DNA of 64,000 nucleotides from Pyrrhosoma nymphula (taxonomy: Eukaryota; Arthropoda; Insecta; Odonata; Coenagrionidae): NCBI GenBank assembly GCA_963573305.1, contig OY754329.1, positions 67,887,084 to 67,951,083 on the forward strand, in the 5' to 3' direction. Below the pieces are notes generated by a model, which had not been told where the DNA came from, searched no databases, and saw only the letters and a program-made list of their open reading frames with translations. Below, in pieces: positions 45,201 through 58,086 of the stretch; position 1 is the stretch's first letter, and each line of letters opens with the position of its first letter. A program made the translations under genes and the position numbers.

Positions 45201-46034
45201 GCACTCGACTTAATAGAAAAAATTACGGAGATTCCACCGAAACTGGGTGAGTCACATCAAATACTAAATCCTATATTTCTTTTTGCACTGAATAAAAAAT
45301 ACTTCTTTGAATGATGACATACTTTGTCTGTGAAAAAACAAGATAAAGTTAAAAAATATAACGGATATATTTTTAATTAACAACTTTTCTGGCCATGTGA
45401 GCCTACTACAGCGACATTTTCATTGAAGTGATACATTTGGACTTCAATTATTGCAGTTACTACATATTATACTAGTAACTCAAAATGTAACATTGCTTAA
45501 TAAATTAAAAAAATTAAATTTTTTACTAACATTCAATTTCCTAGGAGAACATTATCTTAACGGACACCGAAAAATGGCATTTAAATTAGGCACAAAATAA
45601 TATTTTAACCCACTCTCGCATTGTATACCCTGTGATTTCAAGCTCTATTTGTGAAAACAATCAGCATGGAAAGGAATAATTTGAGTGTTTGCATTTAACA
45701 AAGAAACCGTTTTTCTATAATTAGCCAGAATATTCATAAAATTACATTTAACACATTAATACCGGAATTTTTTTCAGACCAACACATTGGGAAAACCCTA
45801 TAGTAAAAATATTCGATAGAATCTACCAAAAACTTCGGTTTTCACTTTAGATTACACAATTGGGATATTGTTACAAAAGCGATATTTCGTGAATGTGAAA
45901 AATGTAGTAAGTAGGACAGTTTAGAAAAATAAATGTTTTAAAAGACACTTAAAAGGGCTGAGTCATTTCACGGCGGGACCACCTTGGCCTAGGTAGCAAT
46001 GGATTTCACATATTAATAGTCATGTCAATACCCA
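45201..46034. other. no recognisable gene
   Basis: Very A+T-rich sequence between the two R2 copies. Nothing supportable. Confidence 0.5.
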
Positions 46035-46170
46035 ATATTTTTGCTGATAATGGCGACATTTTAAAACTTAATTTTCGTAGTGGGGGATAAATCAGGGGGC
46101 TAATAAATTTGTGTTCCGATCCATTTCCTTATCTCTTCTCCATTAACATCCTCCCTGTTGCTCTCTCATT
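46035..46170 (+). repeat. direct repeat R2, copy B
   Basis: Second copy of 44850-44985. It runs into a pyrimidine-rich tract (46130-46330: repeats of CTCTTTCTCTCC type). Confidence 0.6.
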
Positions 46171-48379
46171 CCCTTACCCTGTCCTCATTCCCGCTTCTTG
46201 CTCCTGACCTGTGAAGATGGGTAAAAACCCCAGCCTCACGACCTTTCCCGATCTCGAAGCTCCTCTCAGAGCCGCGCTTCCTCTTTCTGTCTCTCTTTCT
46301 CTCCCTCCCACACTACCTCTATCTCCCCTTTAAGTGTTCCGGAGGCATTAAATCAAAAATGGAAGAAAAATAGAGGGTCGTTAAAAAAAAGAAAGAGGAA
46401 AAAAACGTTTTTCCTCTCTTCCCTTTCTTGAGTCCTGGCACTCGGAAATTCCGGCCCGGATAGTGTCACCGGTTTAAGATTGAACGCACTATAATTGCAC
46501 GCTCGTTTTTTATTTTTTTTTAAAGCCTATCTCCTCCGTCGTTATTCAAACGAGCCTCCAAAAGAGTGTCTTTTATTTAAGGAAATGAAGTTTTTTTTTG
46601 CTTCAAAATTCAATTTTTTCGAGAGCGTAACATGCGATGCTTGCTCGTGAAATTGATTTCCAAAGAAACACTCATGAATTTGTGAAAATGCGCTTCACAT
46701 TTTAAAGCATGCAAGTCCGGCATCACGCAAGTAAACATTATGTGCGGAAAAACTCTTTTGAATCCGTGAAAATGCTTCTTTTGTACCAAAAGCAGTTAAG
46801 TGTCCCATTAGCGCAATCACTCAGATAATGTTTTCCATAAAATTGATAAAATGATTGCGAGTTTTAGAAGTTTTACCGCGCGTACATTAGGTTAAAAAAT
46901 ACAACAATTTTTCACGTACCATTGCTACTATATCAGTTTCAATAACCATGGAAACTTCTCTCTATACGGTTTATTAATGTGACAAGGCTAAAGTGACTCT
47001 TCATACTTTCATTCTTTCTTCTAGCCTCTCAAAACTTTGTTCGAGCCATATCGAGCTTTATTCTGAATCTTGAAAGGTGTTAGCAATGGATGGAGATGAA
47101 AATTTCCCAGAAACCGAAAACAGTTTCACGTCCTAATCATAACATTATTGCATCATTATGGAAACACAACAAACGGCTAACTTCAGGGACGAATTTAAAA
47201 TGGTACTTTGCCTTCCAGAAATCACAATCCAAAATGCAGCAGGGAAATTTGAATGAGAATAATAAGCAGATCCAATTTCATCTTATCGTCCTGACACCCA
47301 GTATTTCGATTTTTTCTAGCTTCAAATAGAGCTTAACACGACTAGTTGGCTACTAAATGCTTCATCTTTTTCCTCATTGCTATGTGTATTTTTTACATAA
47401 AATTCAGTGCAATTATAAAAAACCTGAGAAATAAGTTTTGTTAGAAAGTTTGAAGGAAATCAAAAACCTTATCTGGAATATATGACGTTGAGGAATATCA
47501 TCGTTATTTGAAGAAACAGAACAGGGAGCTCCATATTAGCTCATTCTTCAGTAACGTAACACACAATTAACTGATTCCAATGAAGCAGACTTTTCCAAAA
47601 CTGTAACTTCAACGTCTCTGCACCTCGCAGTACATCTTTGGCTAGCCATTAAATATAGTTTAAAAATACCTCTTTCACTACGCTCATTCTACAAAATATT
47701 TCAGTGAGCTGTCACGCATAATGATCAGTAAATCACCACCATACCGAAATATTACATCATTATTTCTTGCTTTGGGGAACAAAAAGGTGACCACTTTCAA
47801 TGTTTATTAATATATTGATCGCTCAATACGACTAGAAAATCGGAGAGCAATTCTTTTTGAAAGGAATATATCATAAAAAAAATGTTCATTTTACTGCGTC
47901 TTCAAGAGAATCTGGCTATTTTGCGATACTTTCCTTTGCCCAAGGAACGAATTGTTGTGAGCATAGCCATTAGAAATCGAAATTTGAAAAATGACAACTG
48001 CAGACTTATATTCTGTTCTGGTTTTCTCATACTGGTTTGCATAGACTGACTCACCTCGATTATTTACCAAAAGTATTTGTCATTGGGGAATTCAAATTTC
48101 TCTTCCTCCCTTAAGCATGTTTTCGAAGAAGAAGTCTGGAGACGATAGAGATGTAGCGGACTATTGAATGATGCGAAAAAAGGAGGAATGTTTGCAAATG
48201 GAATAAGGTGAAGGAAGAGACTTAGTACATTGTATGACTTTGTCGAGATGGAGGATAGAAATAGAGCATACAACTTAAGTAAGCATTAATGCATAACGTC
48301 ATTTAGTAAGTATTTGCAGAAGGGTTCAGAATTGCCAACATTCTTTTTTACAACTTTCAAGGACTGTCCAAGAGCACTG
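46171..48379. other. no recognisable gene
   Basis: Begins with the pyrimidine-rich tract, then A+T-rich sequence. Frames up to 79 codons with no motif. Confidence 0.5.
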
Positions 48380-48915
48380 TTGGAAGCAAGGCGACTAACA
48401 ATAGAATGCCACTTGAACTAAGATTATGACCCCCATTTGAAGGTATATATCAAAGAAGTAGATACATTTCAACAAAGATCGGCCGGATTTGTAAAGCAAT
48501 GCTTTTGCAAAAATGCAAATGTAACTGCAATAATGAAACAAAGAGCATGGCAGTCTCTTATACTATGTAGAAAGCAAGCATGGTTATGACTTAAAGAATA
48601 GTTCAATGGGTGCAGGTAAGTTCTTTTCAGATACCGAGAATGTTATTAGGTTACCACTCGCAGCCGATAGATTGGGGCATTCATATTTAGCAAGGGATGT
48701 AGAAACTAGGACGAATAGGCATATATATAACTTTTATCTTACGAGATAGCAGCCATAAAAAAACCAAGGCTAAGCGACAAATAAGCTACACGTGCAACTA
48801 AAGAAAATGCACGATGAAAACTTGCTTTTGTCATAAAATCGTAATTATTGCTAGTACCACAAAATCTCGGCTACACGCTCCAGTGACGGCTTGCAAGGGT
48901 TCAGCATATTTGCAT
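48380..48915 (+). pseudogene. CR1-like RT C-terminal relic with 3' tail
   Basis: From about 48448 one frame reads DPHLKVYIKEVDTFQQRSAG, then FVKQCFCKNANVTAIMKQRA and WQSLILCRKQAWL before a stop at about 48590. This matches the VWDPHLK ... R-x-A-R-F-V ... V-T-x-M-(L) ... LGW-x-x-L-x-x-R-R order of CR1-type ORF2. A second frame around 48650 reads RLPLAADRLGHSYLARDV, degenerate for the (T)DR-x-x-x-SFFP part. At 48862-48915 CGGCTACACGCTCCAGTGACGG and CTTGCAAGGGT is a worn version of the 3' tail stem-loop. It is older than the 14-kb copy judging by the number of stops. Confidence 0.7.
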
Positions 48916-51900
48916 ATTAAAAGTCTATATGTTCAGTACTATTTATTTTATATTTTCCTGTATTTTATAATTAATATTTTGCGCCTCAATTTACCTATCT
49001 AATAAAGCATATTTAATATACAAATGTACATGCTACAACAATCCTCTTCGGCCAGATTTTTAATTTTATGCTAAAACACAGTTACTCTACTTGTACTACC
49101 CATTCCGAGTATGAGCCTCTAGAAAAATTTTTCGGGGCCCTAAAAATATTTTTAAAAATCATCTAATTATCATTATTTAATCTCAAAAGAAGCACTACTC
49201 CTAAACTATTTCACATTATTCCAACTCAATAGCGACCATTGCCTTTATTACCAGCAACACCACATTCAACGTCACTTTTATGTTCTTATACGCTTAAAGA
49301 GAGCCTTCCTCGGACATCCCTGAATTCTTCCAAATGTATTTTCCTCTTGTTTGTCCTCTCTTATTCTCCCGTTTCATGTTTGCAGTTCTTTCACTCATCA
49401 TGAATTCACTTTCTATGTGTCCCAATCCATCTCTCTCATCTTTTTTACTCACAACGTTTTACTCCGTCTTCTGCATTTCCCGTAAACAACCCTATCCTTA
49501 ATGTATACCACCTCGTTTGCTTTTAAGATTTTGTCCAGTTGATTCACACGAAGCGAAATAATGCCAGGAAAGATTTTGTTCAAATTTATCTCAGAGTTAA
49601 TTTCACAAACTCTAGAGTAATGTGTATACAATAAGAAAAACAAATATTGACTTCTAGAAGAACTTGGAATAAGTACAATTTCCACAATATAAAGAAATTC
49701 CAGAACTCCAGAACTAAGAATTTCAAGAGAAAAGTTTTACTAGAATGAATGAAATAAGGATGTAATAGAAGTGGAAGTATTTCCGAAGGACTGAGAGTTC
49801 AGCTACAGGCAAATGGGAGTGCCGAGAAAGCCATTTTAGACCAGAAAATCCTCATAAATAAAAGAATGCAAAAAAAGCAATCAAATTTGATTACCTTCAT
49901 GAATTCCGAGAGAGAGTTTTATTACTGAACTGAAAACTTACTCTTTGGGTATTCTATTAGTAAGAGAGATTCTTTACAAGAACAGACAGCGAGTTTTAGA
50001 CTGTGGCAAAAACTATTTCCCTTGATAAAAATGTGCACTGCAAAATACCTAAAGCAAGGGAAAGGAAAATAACTCACCATGGATATGCGTCTCAGCATAT
50101 AATATCTGAAGGGTGTATTTTTTAAGACCAGTCAAAAATGTGATTTAAATTGGAGATCACGCACTCAGATAAACCGTTCCCTGCCAATGAAACGTGCAAT
50201 TTGACTAGTAGTTTGTAGTAATTTGGTGCACAGAACCAAATGAAAGAAATTGTATATTACTTCAATGAATTTGATATGCTGTACCCTCGTTCATCGCAAA
50301 CTTCACTATTTCTGAGATAAACGAAGTGAAGTAGAGAAAATCATACTTTATTTCCATGAATTGACAACCCGGCAACATGAAAAGCTTTAGAAAACTTATT
50401 TTCAGGATTATACGGGCCAATATTCTCGGTTCTTAATTATTTATGCAATTATAATTTAACCCGAAATTTACCTATTATTCCTCACACAATCACATTCCTA
50501 TTCTTCCTCACACCATTAAGTGAAAAATGCTTCAAACATAATATACGTATCTTGCCATCCATATCAATAACAATAAAAAATAACATCACCCTCATGGTAC
50601 AGTTAAATATCAAATCAGGATGCCTAAGATGAAATAAGGATGCTAAAATGCATGGAAACAATATTGGAAAAATAAGATATTGGAAGACATTTTTCTCCTA
50701 CCAATGAAAAAAAGAACATTGAGTGAGACAGGAGCTTGATACATGGTCGGCAGTCGTATACTCAATCTAAGGAGACTGCATTAATTCCAATCGTGTATTT
50801 AATGTCGGATTCTTTTGCAATAGATACTCAATTCAAGTAACTACAACTTACAAGTTCATGCTTTAATTACAAAAGAACATATAGGCCTATTGAAAAATGA
50901 TTCAAACTAATGTTTTTCCTGTTAAACTCTGCGTTAGGTTAAATAAAAAAGTTTTAAAATTATTTTTCAGTTAGGTTATTGTAATAATTATCCAGGTTTT
51001 TTATTCTCTACGAACTGATCTCTTAAACATTTTATGGCTGGAAAAGTATTTCTTTGATGGTAATGAAGTGTTAATAAATTTTAGGCACATAAGTCGTAGT
51101 GTGTATATAGTAGTGTGATACTGAAGGTACAAATGTTTTCAATGACCCAAAGAAAATATTTTATCATTTTCTGAATGAATAATGTGAGTGAGTGAGTAAT
51201 GAATAATTTCATTTAAGTGAATTTTTCTCAGTCCAGAATAAACGTACAACAAGAAACATGGGTATGTTTTGAAGCTCTTAATCGAGGCATGAGGAAACCA
51301 AATCCACTGCAGACGTACATTGTGTTACCAATTTTATAAAGGATAATATTGATGCGGGGTTGTGTGTGCACTGGACCGGGAGATAAGCAAGCCTTCCCAA
51401 GGTGGCGAAAGCGGGTGCTCCGTTGCCGCATTCACCCACCCCTGCCAGGTGTTCATAACATGACACCCTCTGGATCATCACATTGTTTCAAATCTCTTCG
51501 TCCGTGTTACAGATTGAGATTGCATGATCAATTATGTATCACTATCCAAATATATAATATGCTTTTATTGTGAGCCGCGATCACTACAACGTGAAAATGA
51601 TTACTATAGCAAAAAAATAAATTATTGTCCTAAAAAATATCTAATATCTATGCAGAATCAAGCAACAAAAAACATTCGTGTAATTCATTTTCCAATGAGT
51701 CTACCGATTTGTTTGCATTTAAAGAAAAAATTGAGTACCCATGATAAAACATTCGACAAGTCAGTCACGAAGTAATCGGGTCGGATGTGAATCACCCAGC
51801 AAACGTTACAAAGCCGTTCCCATCCAATGTCACACAGTATTTACAGAGGTCAAACTACTTGCTCCAAAAGATATTCAATGCAATGACTTTAGCGGGCCTC

Positions 51901-53419
51901 CACTATATGTCCCGTTTCCACTTCTGATATAGGTTCCGGCGTAAAAGCCATAAATGCATTCCCACTACATTAGCGTTAAACCTGTTAATGTGATGCCATA
52001 TTCAGAAATTGCAGGTAAAAAATGAATGAAATTTAAATTCTCGCATCGATGAGTCCTTCTCGAATATCCTGAATGGTTACAAAAGGAAATTTAACTCTTC
52101 TTTCTCTAATAAACAGAATAACACTATGTACTTTTCAATTTTGTGTTCCTTCTCTGATTAATCGAGCTTCATATTTGCAACGAAATTAGAATTCCCGCAT
52201 CCATGAATCATTTTGCAATATTCGTAATGGCTTCAAAAGCAAATGTAACTCTTCTCTGACTATTAAACGGAATAACATAATGTTATTTTCCATTTGGCGT
52301 TCCTTTTATGATCATCGCGCTTTATATTACCGGTTCCACCCCACGCAACGCCAGCCCCAACTGATGTATAGTTGGCAGCGTTAGAAACTACGTGTTGCAG
52401 CTGTGCGGATGTGAATTCCCACAGCGATTTGGGCCATCAGGCTTATCTTTAGCGTCGCTCGTTACGGCTGTTGTGGAATTAGGGCTATATTCATTTCCTT
52501 AAATGCAAAATATAGCAAACCATTGCTGTACTTTTGACGAATTATATGATAAGAAGATGTAAAAAAATTGTGTAAATTGTTCATTCAGATCTAACAAAGA
52601 GCAAAAATCTATGAGCAAGAAAAGGAGATAATTCTGATTTGAAATTAATATTTTGAAGATCTGAAAACCCGGCAATTTTTAAAGGTGACCCATAATTTTA
52701 TTGTTTATGTCTTGTTCACGTGAGGGAAATTTGAATGAAATATTGCCTAACTATATTATCAGCTCATACGAATCATATATTAATCGTATCATCATATGTT
52801 GATACACCACGCGTATCGCTTTCCCTCCGATAATCTTGCATTGCAGTCCATAATTTTCAGATTAGTCTCAAAACATCAAAATGAGACATGATGCTTACGT
52901 TGGGCATCACTGTCGAGTATTGCTTCATCTTTAAAAAGCCATTTTCTCTCATTGTTCACCACTCTTTTACTTTTGATGGCTAGGTTGAAAATAGCTTTAA
53001 GACTATGGTGGGTTGTGCAAAAACTATATCAGCCATTGTCGCGTTTTTCATGTGGGTAGGGAGGGGGGATTTTTTTTAAACCTTTCGGACCCGATATTGT
53101 AATATAGATTCTGTTGCCGAAGGTCTGAATTTCAAAAGCTTTAGAGAAAATAACGAAACATTTAACGGCAGAGAGTCACAAAATTCTAGCATACCCAACG
53201 ATACACGAATTATACCTGGGCATGGCGTAGATCTCCATTTATACCACAGAGATGATCGGTAAGAAACTTACAAAAATAGCCCCACAGGTGCCGCACAGTT
53301 AGTCTAATTTTGAATTATATAATTAGCTGATTTGTTGGTCACAGGAACTGGTAGGATGATCTTTTTTTCTGAGTCCGTTATACAGTTTAACATTAACACT
53401 TCTGCTACATAATTTCAAT
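48916..53419. other. 4.5 kb with no recognisable gene
   Basis: A+T-rich. Short G+C-richer patches at 51340-51480 and 52330-52470 have no recognisable motif. GTGAGTGAGTGAGTAATGAAT at about 51183 is a tiny simple repeat. Minus-strand frame 49449-49685 (78 codons) is unrecognised. Confidence 0.5.
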
Positions 53420-54075
53420 AGCGGTGGCGAAACATGTGCAAAGCGTGACATTGAAAAAGGGGAAGCTTTGTGTGCTCTCGTGTGTGTGTGAAGAACTCGG
53501 CTACGGAGCGGTGGGGAGTGGTTAAAACATGGTAGAAAACGATGCCAAAATATTTGTATTTAACTTGAGATGGCGAGAATGTGGGAATTTCACGACCATA
53601 TTTACGATCCAAAGAACACCGTATCAAAATACGCTGATATTGGTATTCAGGCTTTTGGTTCTGCGATTAAATTATTTAATATTATGCAACAGTTTAGCCG
53701 TGCTATGCTGCCGGCTTCGTCGGGCTTTTAAGAAGCCGGCAGCATAGCACGGCGACACTGTTGCATAATATTAAATAATTTAATCGCAGAACCAAAAGCC
53801 TGAATACCATAAACAATGAGCTGCGAAAATCTACAAAAAAAATACACTGATATTGATTGCTATCAATCGGAGAAGCCCATATAAAAAATTAAATTAAGAT
53901 TCATACAAGCCTGAGCTACGGACATGATATGAATAAAAGGTTGAGTATTTTGAAGTTGGCAATAAATGTTCTACGACCTTGGGAACCCTGGTAGTCAAAC
54001 TTGGAGACTTCCTTACACCCCCTTGTCTGGAGCCAGCTTGTAGGTAATGGACTCTGGACTATCTGTGCAATGAAA
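53420..54075 (+). repeat. interspersed repeat R3, copy 4, with an inserted palindrome
   Basis: Matches copy 3 over 53430-53600 and copy 1 over 53590-53640 (AAATACGCTGATATT) and 53930-54010 (GAAGTTGGCAATAAATG, CCTTGGGAACCCTGGTAGTC). The match is interrupted by the palindrome at 53641-53809. AAATAC(G/A)CTGATATT occurs on both sides of it (53626 and about 53846). Confidence 0.5.
53641..53809. mobile_element. 169-bp palindrome inside R3
   Basis: Arms 53641-53717 and 53733-53809 are reverse complements at 75 of 77 positions, with a 15-base loop. The arms begin TGGTATTCAGGCTTTTGG and end next to the loop with GCTGCCGGCTT. No hammerhead-like core. It splits the R3 repeat directly after CGCTGATAT, so it inserted after R3 was in place. 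Confidence 0.8.
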
Positions 54076-54469
54076 TCTGGCAGAAGGGCCACCTACGCAA
54101 CTACCACGTCTCCCTACCACCATACGTCGTTTCATGCCTAATTGTAATACCCGTGACACAATACCCTGCTTCCTCGCTTTGTTCTTCTTTATCCTATCTT
54201 ATTCCTCCTTGGGTAATCGAAGTTCACCCCTTTTCCCTAATTGACTTTAGAACTAAAGCACCCTCTCTCATTTCGTAGGAGCAAATTCACTATGGTCCAA
54301 TACATTTCAAACCATTCCATATTCACATCACATGCACATGATAATCACATAATTCACATATATTTAAAAATGAAAACCTCTGAAAATTATTTTCATGTGA
54401 ATTATTTTAAAGATAAATTAAATATTAATAAAAATTATTTTCCTTAATTACGTTTCCTTTGCCTCAACG
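54076..54469. other. no recognisable gene
   Basis: Pyrimidine-rich then A+T-rich; frame 54241-54447 (68 codons) unrecognised. Confidence 0.4.
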
Positions 54470-54960
54470 AATACCATCCAAACGCTTACCCATCTAAATG
54501 TTTGGTTCGCCCTATCTTAGAGTACGCTTCTCTTGTATGGGATCCACACAAGAAAGGTCAGGATATTAAATTGGAGAAAGTGCATAGAAAAGCAGCCAGG
54601 TATGTGTTAGGAAGATATAAGAAAACGGTAAGTGTTGAGAAAATGATCCACGAACTAGGATGGGATAGCTTAAAGCAAAGGAGGAAAAGGAGCAGGCTAT
54701 GTGGGATGCATAGAATAGTTACCGGGGAAAGATCATGGGACGACCTAGGGAAGGAAATATTAAAGCCAAACTTTTTTGGAAAGAATGATCACCAATTTAA
54801 GATAAAGTGCCGATCACAAAGGACTAAGGTTAAGAATTTTTCATACCTAAATAGAACAATACTTGACTGGAACGATCTACCAGCAAAGCTTCTCGAACCC
54901 TTCCCAAAAAATGTAAATATACTTAAGAATAGGTTGAAAAAGGATGTTTTTATCATTTAA
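54470..54960 (+). pseudogene. CR1-like non-LTR RT C-terminal domain, best preserved copy
   Basis: An uninterrupted frame of about 150 codons starts at the left limit of similarity (LVRPILEYASLVWDPHKKGQ, 54502, a Leu codon, not a real start). It continues with KLEKVHRKAARYVLGRY, ELGWDSLKQRRKRSRL, KVKNFSYLNRTILDWNDLP and a stop at 54960. This is the whole post-RT C-terminal region of a CR1/Jockey-clade ORF2: Y-A-(S)-x-V-W-D-P, E-K-V-x-R-(K)-A-A-R, LGW, then (F/Y)-x-x-R-T-(I/V)-x-(D/E)-W-N-x-L-P. Its (AAT)n tail and its sequence distinguish it from the (GTAGAT)n family. The absence of stops suggests a fairly recent insertion. The catalytic RT and endonuclease domains are missing through 5' truncation. 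Confidence 0.85.
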
Positions 54961-55078
54961 TTGTAAGGTATTGTTAACCAGTGTGATGATGTATATTGTT
55001 CGTACCTTGTTTATCTATGTTACCACCGGGCCAATTGTCCACTTGTAACATTATTAATATAATAATAATAATAATAAA
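54961..55078 (+). mobile_element. 3' untranslated region and (AAT)n tail
   Basis: Follows the RT stop with about 90 bases of unique 3' sequence, then AATATAATAATAATAATAATAAAT at about 55054-55078. A short microsatellite directly after the last unique base is the normal terminus for CR1-like elements. Confidence 0.75.
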
Positions 55079-57105
55079 TTATAATTTTTAGGTGTCATAA
55101 ACTCAGCAAATCTAGTCATATTTATCCTGTTCAGCAAAGATAATTGAGGCTTTTCATGCTATGCCATCCATGCTCACAGCCCCTAAATACCTTCCGCCAT
55201 GACTTCTTCCTCGTTCTTGACATTAGGTTCATGTAAAAAGCTTTAAAAAAGATACGAAAATAGTATTTTTTTTCTATCCATTTCACTTATGCATTCATGT
55301 GTTATAAGTATAAATACTTTTTTCATATTCTTATAGCTTTAATCAGCAAAGCAAACTACGAACAGTAACGTACTCAGATGTACCTAATAGAGATGCGTTG
55401 CTAATGCAGACCCCTTTTGAAATGCATGTTAGAGAAATTAACCCAGGAATGCTCATGCAATTCTCTTGTATGAGTATTCGCCTCACGTCCCTTCAGGAAA
55501 TTATCGCAACAGGCACCCCCGAAACGCCCTCAGCGCACACAACCTCACGGAGCATATCGCCATCACGCACGCAACGGAACGTATGCCGCTGAGTCGCTGG
55601 GCTGATATGGCGCGACTCCTCTCCGATACCCCTCTTTCCCTCCGCCCTTAAGGCGGCTTAACATATGGATGTTCACTTCTATAGAAGTAGCGATGTCTCA
55701 ATGTGTATCACTAATTGCAGGGCATAGCATGGCTTGCATATTAATTTCGTTTTTTCTAGAGAAAAGAATGATGTAAAAAGTGAATATGGCAATTTCGAAA
55801 ATCGCCTAATTTCGGCACTTGATGCGGCGTTTGTATATACATCGCACACTTCCACATGCATTCGTAGATTTTATAACCTTTTGAAGTGGACTTCTTATGG
55901 CTGGGTCGTGAGCACGGATGGCATGGCATGAAAATGCTAAATTATCTCTGCTCATCAGGATACATATAAACAAATCAAGCCCTGAACTTAAGATAATGCT
56001 CAACCAATCACGGGTCTTGGCCAAGACGCAAGAATATCATCGGCGCTTAATACGTGAAGCCATAGAAATAGCCGAAAGGCCAAAAACTTTAATAGGGAGG
56101 ATGGATATAACCCGAGGCAGGTTAGGAAAGGGTTCCTGGCACCTACAAAAGCCCAGCGGCTAACGTCTCCCATACAAGATTCAAATCGGCCCAGCAATGG
56201 TGCAACGGACATCGATGCTTCTATGTAAGCCCGAGCTGAAGCTGGTAAACGCTTATTCTCTTTCTTAATGATGCTTCAAGTACGAGAAACGAAACGTTGA
56301 GTTTTTCAAAAATAAACAAAACTCAGTGTTGACCAAAAATAATCATCCTACAAAACGATTCGACTAGAATTTCTCAGTTTATGACACCTTAAAAAGTTGG
56401 AGTTAAATGGATTTGTATTTGGATAATCTCGCGAAAGCATAGCTTCACGCGACACCCGACTCCCGAACGGATAGAGAAGACGGAGAGATCGATAGAGGAG
56501 ACGAGAGAGCCAGATTGTGTGTGCTTCTATGCACTAATGAAATAGAATGTCCACCTTTTATATACTATTTTAGTTACCGCAAACCAGTTCTAACATGATT
56601 ATTCAGAAGAAAATGTTATTTCTCATTTGTAGTTTTATGGTGTTGTTAAATATGAATATTTTAAGTTTCTGTATATTTCATGTAAATATCATTAATGTAT
56701 AAACATAATTTTCATATTCATATATTCAGGAAATATTTATTTAATTACTTGTGTTTATTTTTCATTTAATACTGTGTACTTCCCCCTGCGAGTCATATCC
56801 ATACTCGGTGTTGCACTCCTGTTGGCCGTCTTGCGATAGCCATAACATTTGTTACATATGTTTGACAATGTACACTAACTCTTATTATACAACACTTGCT
56901 TCATCCTTACTTCATTAACTATGTAGACAAAAGGTAGGGTTAAAGGTAGGCTCAGAGCCTAACACATGAGCTCCCTGGTTTCCCTGGAGATCTAATAGGC
57001 AGACCAAACCTGGATTTAATAATTTTTTTAAAGAAAAACGTTTTTTTACAGCTGGGAAATTTTCCCAAAACGTAATACCGTATGTTAGGACAGGGTCAAC
57101 ATTAG
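55079..57105. other. 2 kb with no recognisable gene
   Basis: A+T-rich with G+C-richer patches at 55480-55650 and 56440-56520. A TTTTTTTACAG at about 57041 could be a splice acceptor, but no exon was established after it except the doubtful frame below. Confidence 0.4.
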
Positions 57106-57474
57106 AATAATATCAAATTTTTAGGGTGTCTATGTATACTATTTACAAAGTTTTATAATCAAGAAAAGTCCAGTGGAAACATTCTTCATGATCTAATTGA
57201 TATTGAGAGTCCAAGCAATATTTACATAGAAGACCAAGGAATAAAGTGCGCTCACCATGGTGAATGATATTATGTTCATCCCTTAAAAGCAAGGTATTCC
57301 TGTGTGGATTCCATTTGCTTTGAAATTATAGATACACCATATTACAAAGATTTATCTGAAGATGATTTGATGTGCACCAGTTTGGCACAGATGAGATTGA
57401 TGACCGAGTGCTTTATTCCAGCTCATTTGAATTTTTGGTCATTGATACGTGGGTTGTATGGAGAAAATTATTAA
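57106..57474 (+). pseudogene. unrecognised 122-codon frame with one internal stop
   Basis: Open from about 57106 to TAA at 57472-57474 except for a TGA at 57265. Contains LHDLIDIESPSNIYIEDQGI, then after the stop YYVHPLKARYSCVDSICFEI, DLSEDDLMCTSLAQMRL and CFIPAHLNFWSLIRGLYG. The amino-acid mixture is protein-like, unlike the low-complexity chance frames nearby. I do not recognise the family. Either a single-mutation pseudogene piece, a mobile-element fragment, or a chance frame. A single TGA could also be a sequence error. Confidence 0.35.
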
Positions 57475-57612
57475 ATTAGAGCTAGTTTTCTAGCCCTAAC
57501 AGAAATAACTAAGCTCTTTGTGCATTGACTACCTCGAAAGGGATTGGCATCATGGGTATGAATGAATGAATGAATTTTGTATTACGATTGGAATATCTGC
57601 GTAATTAGAATG

Positions 57613-58053
57613 TTAACAGTTTGTTGTTTCGCACTTGCAACTAGCCTGGAGAGATTGATCTAAAACTTTGAGCCCGGAGGCACCTAGCGCCAATCGGAGT
57701 CTCCGGGTCAAAATGCTCCAAATGGCATCCCTGGTAGAAACTTCCATCTGTAAAACTGGCAAAATGGCATCCCTCTCAAGGAGCAGTGCCGATTCACCGC
57801 AGTCACGCTTCCCCGTTGTTTCTGCTTGCTGCTCAAGACGGCGCCCAGACGTCATCACATATCCTCCATCCCCAGAAGTTTCACCAACGGTGTCCGCGTG
57901 GTAAAACTCCGGGCGCCCCCGTTTCTGTCTGATGCCACCGCAGCCGGAAAACACTCCTCTCCCGGAAACCCTCTCCTCTCTAGGGGCCTCCCACTCTTGA
58001 ACAGTCTCGCTTTCGCCACTCGCCTGGAAATCTCGTCTTACCGCACCCCCCAC
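57613..58053 (-). CDS. 146-codon frame in a G+C-rich patch, doubtful
   Basis: One of the longest uninterrupted frames in the window, in a G+C-rich patch (57640-58080). It is rich in G, R and E (SGESETVQEWEAPREERVSG) with a more ordinary C-terminal part (LLLERDAILPVLQMEVSTRD). No domain, signal or membrane segment recognised. High G+C alone lowers stop frequency, and a 78- and an 86-codon frame overlap it on the other strand. Could be a first exon, a repeat, or chance. Confidence 0.2.
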   Translation of the reverse strand: MGGAVRRDFQASGESETVQEWEAPREERVSGRGVFSGCGGIRQKRGRPEFYHADTVGETSGDGGYVMTSGRRLEQQAETTGKRDCGESALLLERDAILPVLQMEVSTRDAIWSILTRRLRLALGASGLKVLDQSLQASCKCETTNC

Positions 58054-58086
58054 AACCCTTCTCGTTTTGATCTCGAGTGTTCGTGA

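Noticed and set aside
56268..56315. Hammerhead-like candidate (AATGATGC ... GAAACGAAACGTTG)
   Set aside because: CUGANGA is not present and no stem II can be paired convincingly.
56640..57000. Possible LTR: TGTT start, with GGCTCAGAGCC resembling a primer-binding region
   Set aside because: No second LTR, no target duplication, and no gag/pol coding downstream; the palindromic GGCTCAGAGCC explains the resemblance.
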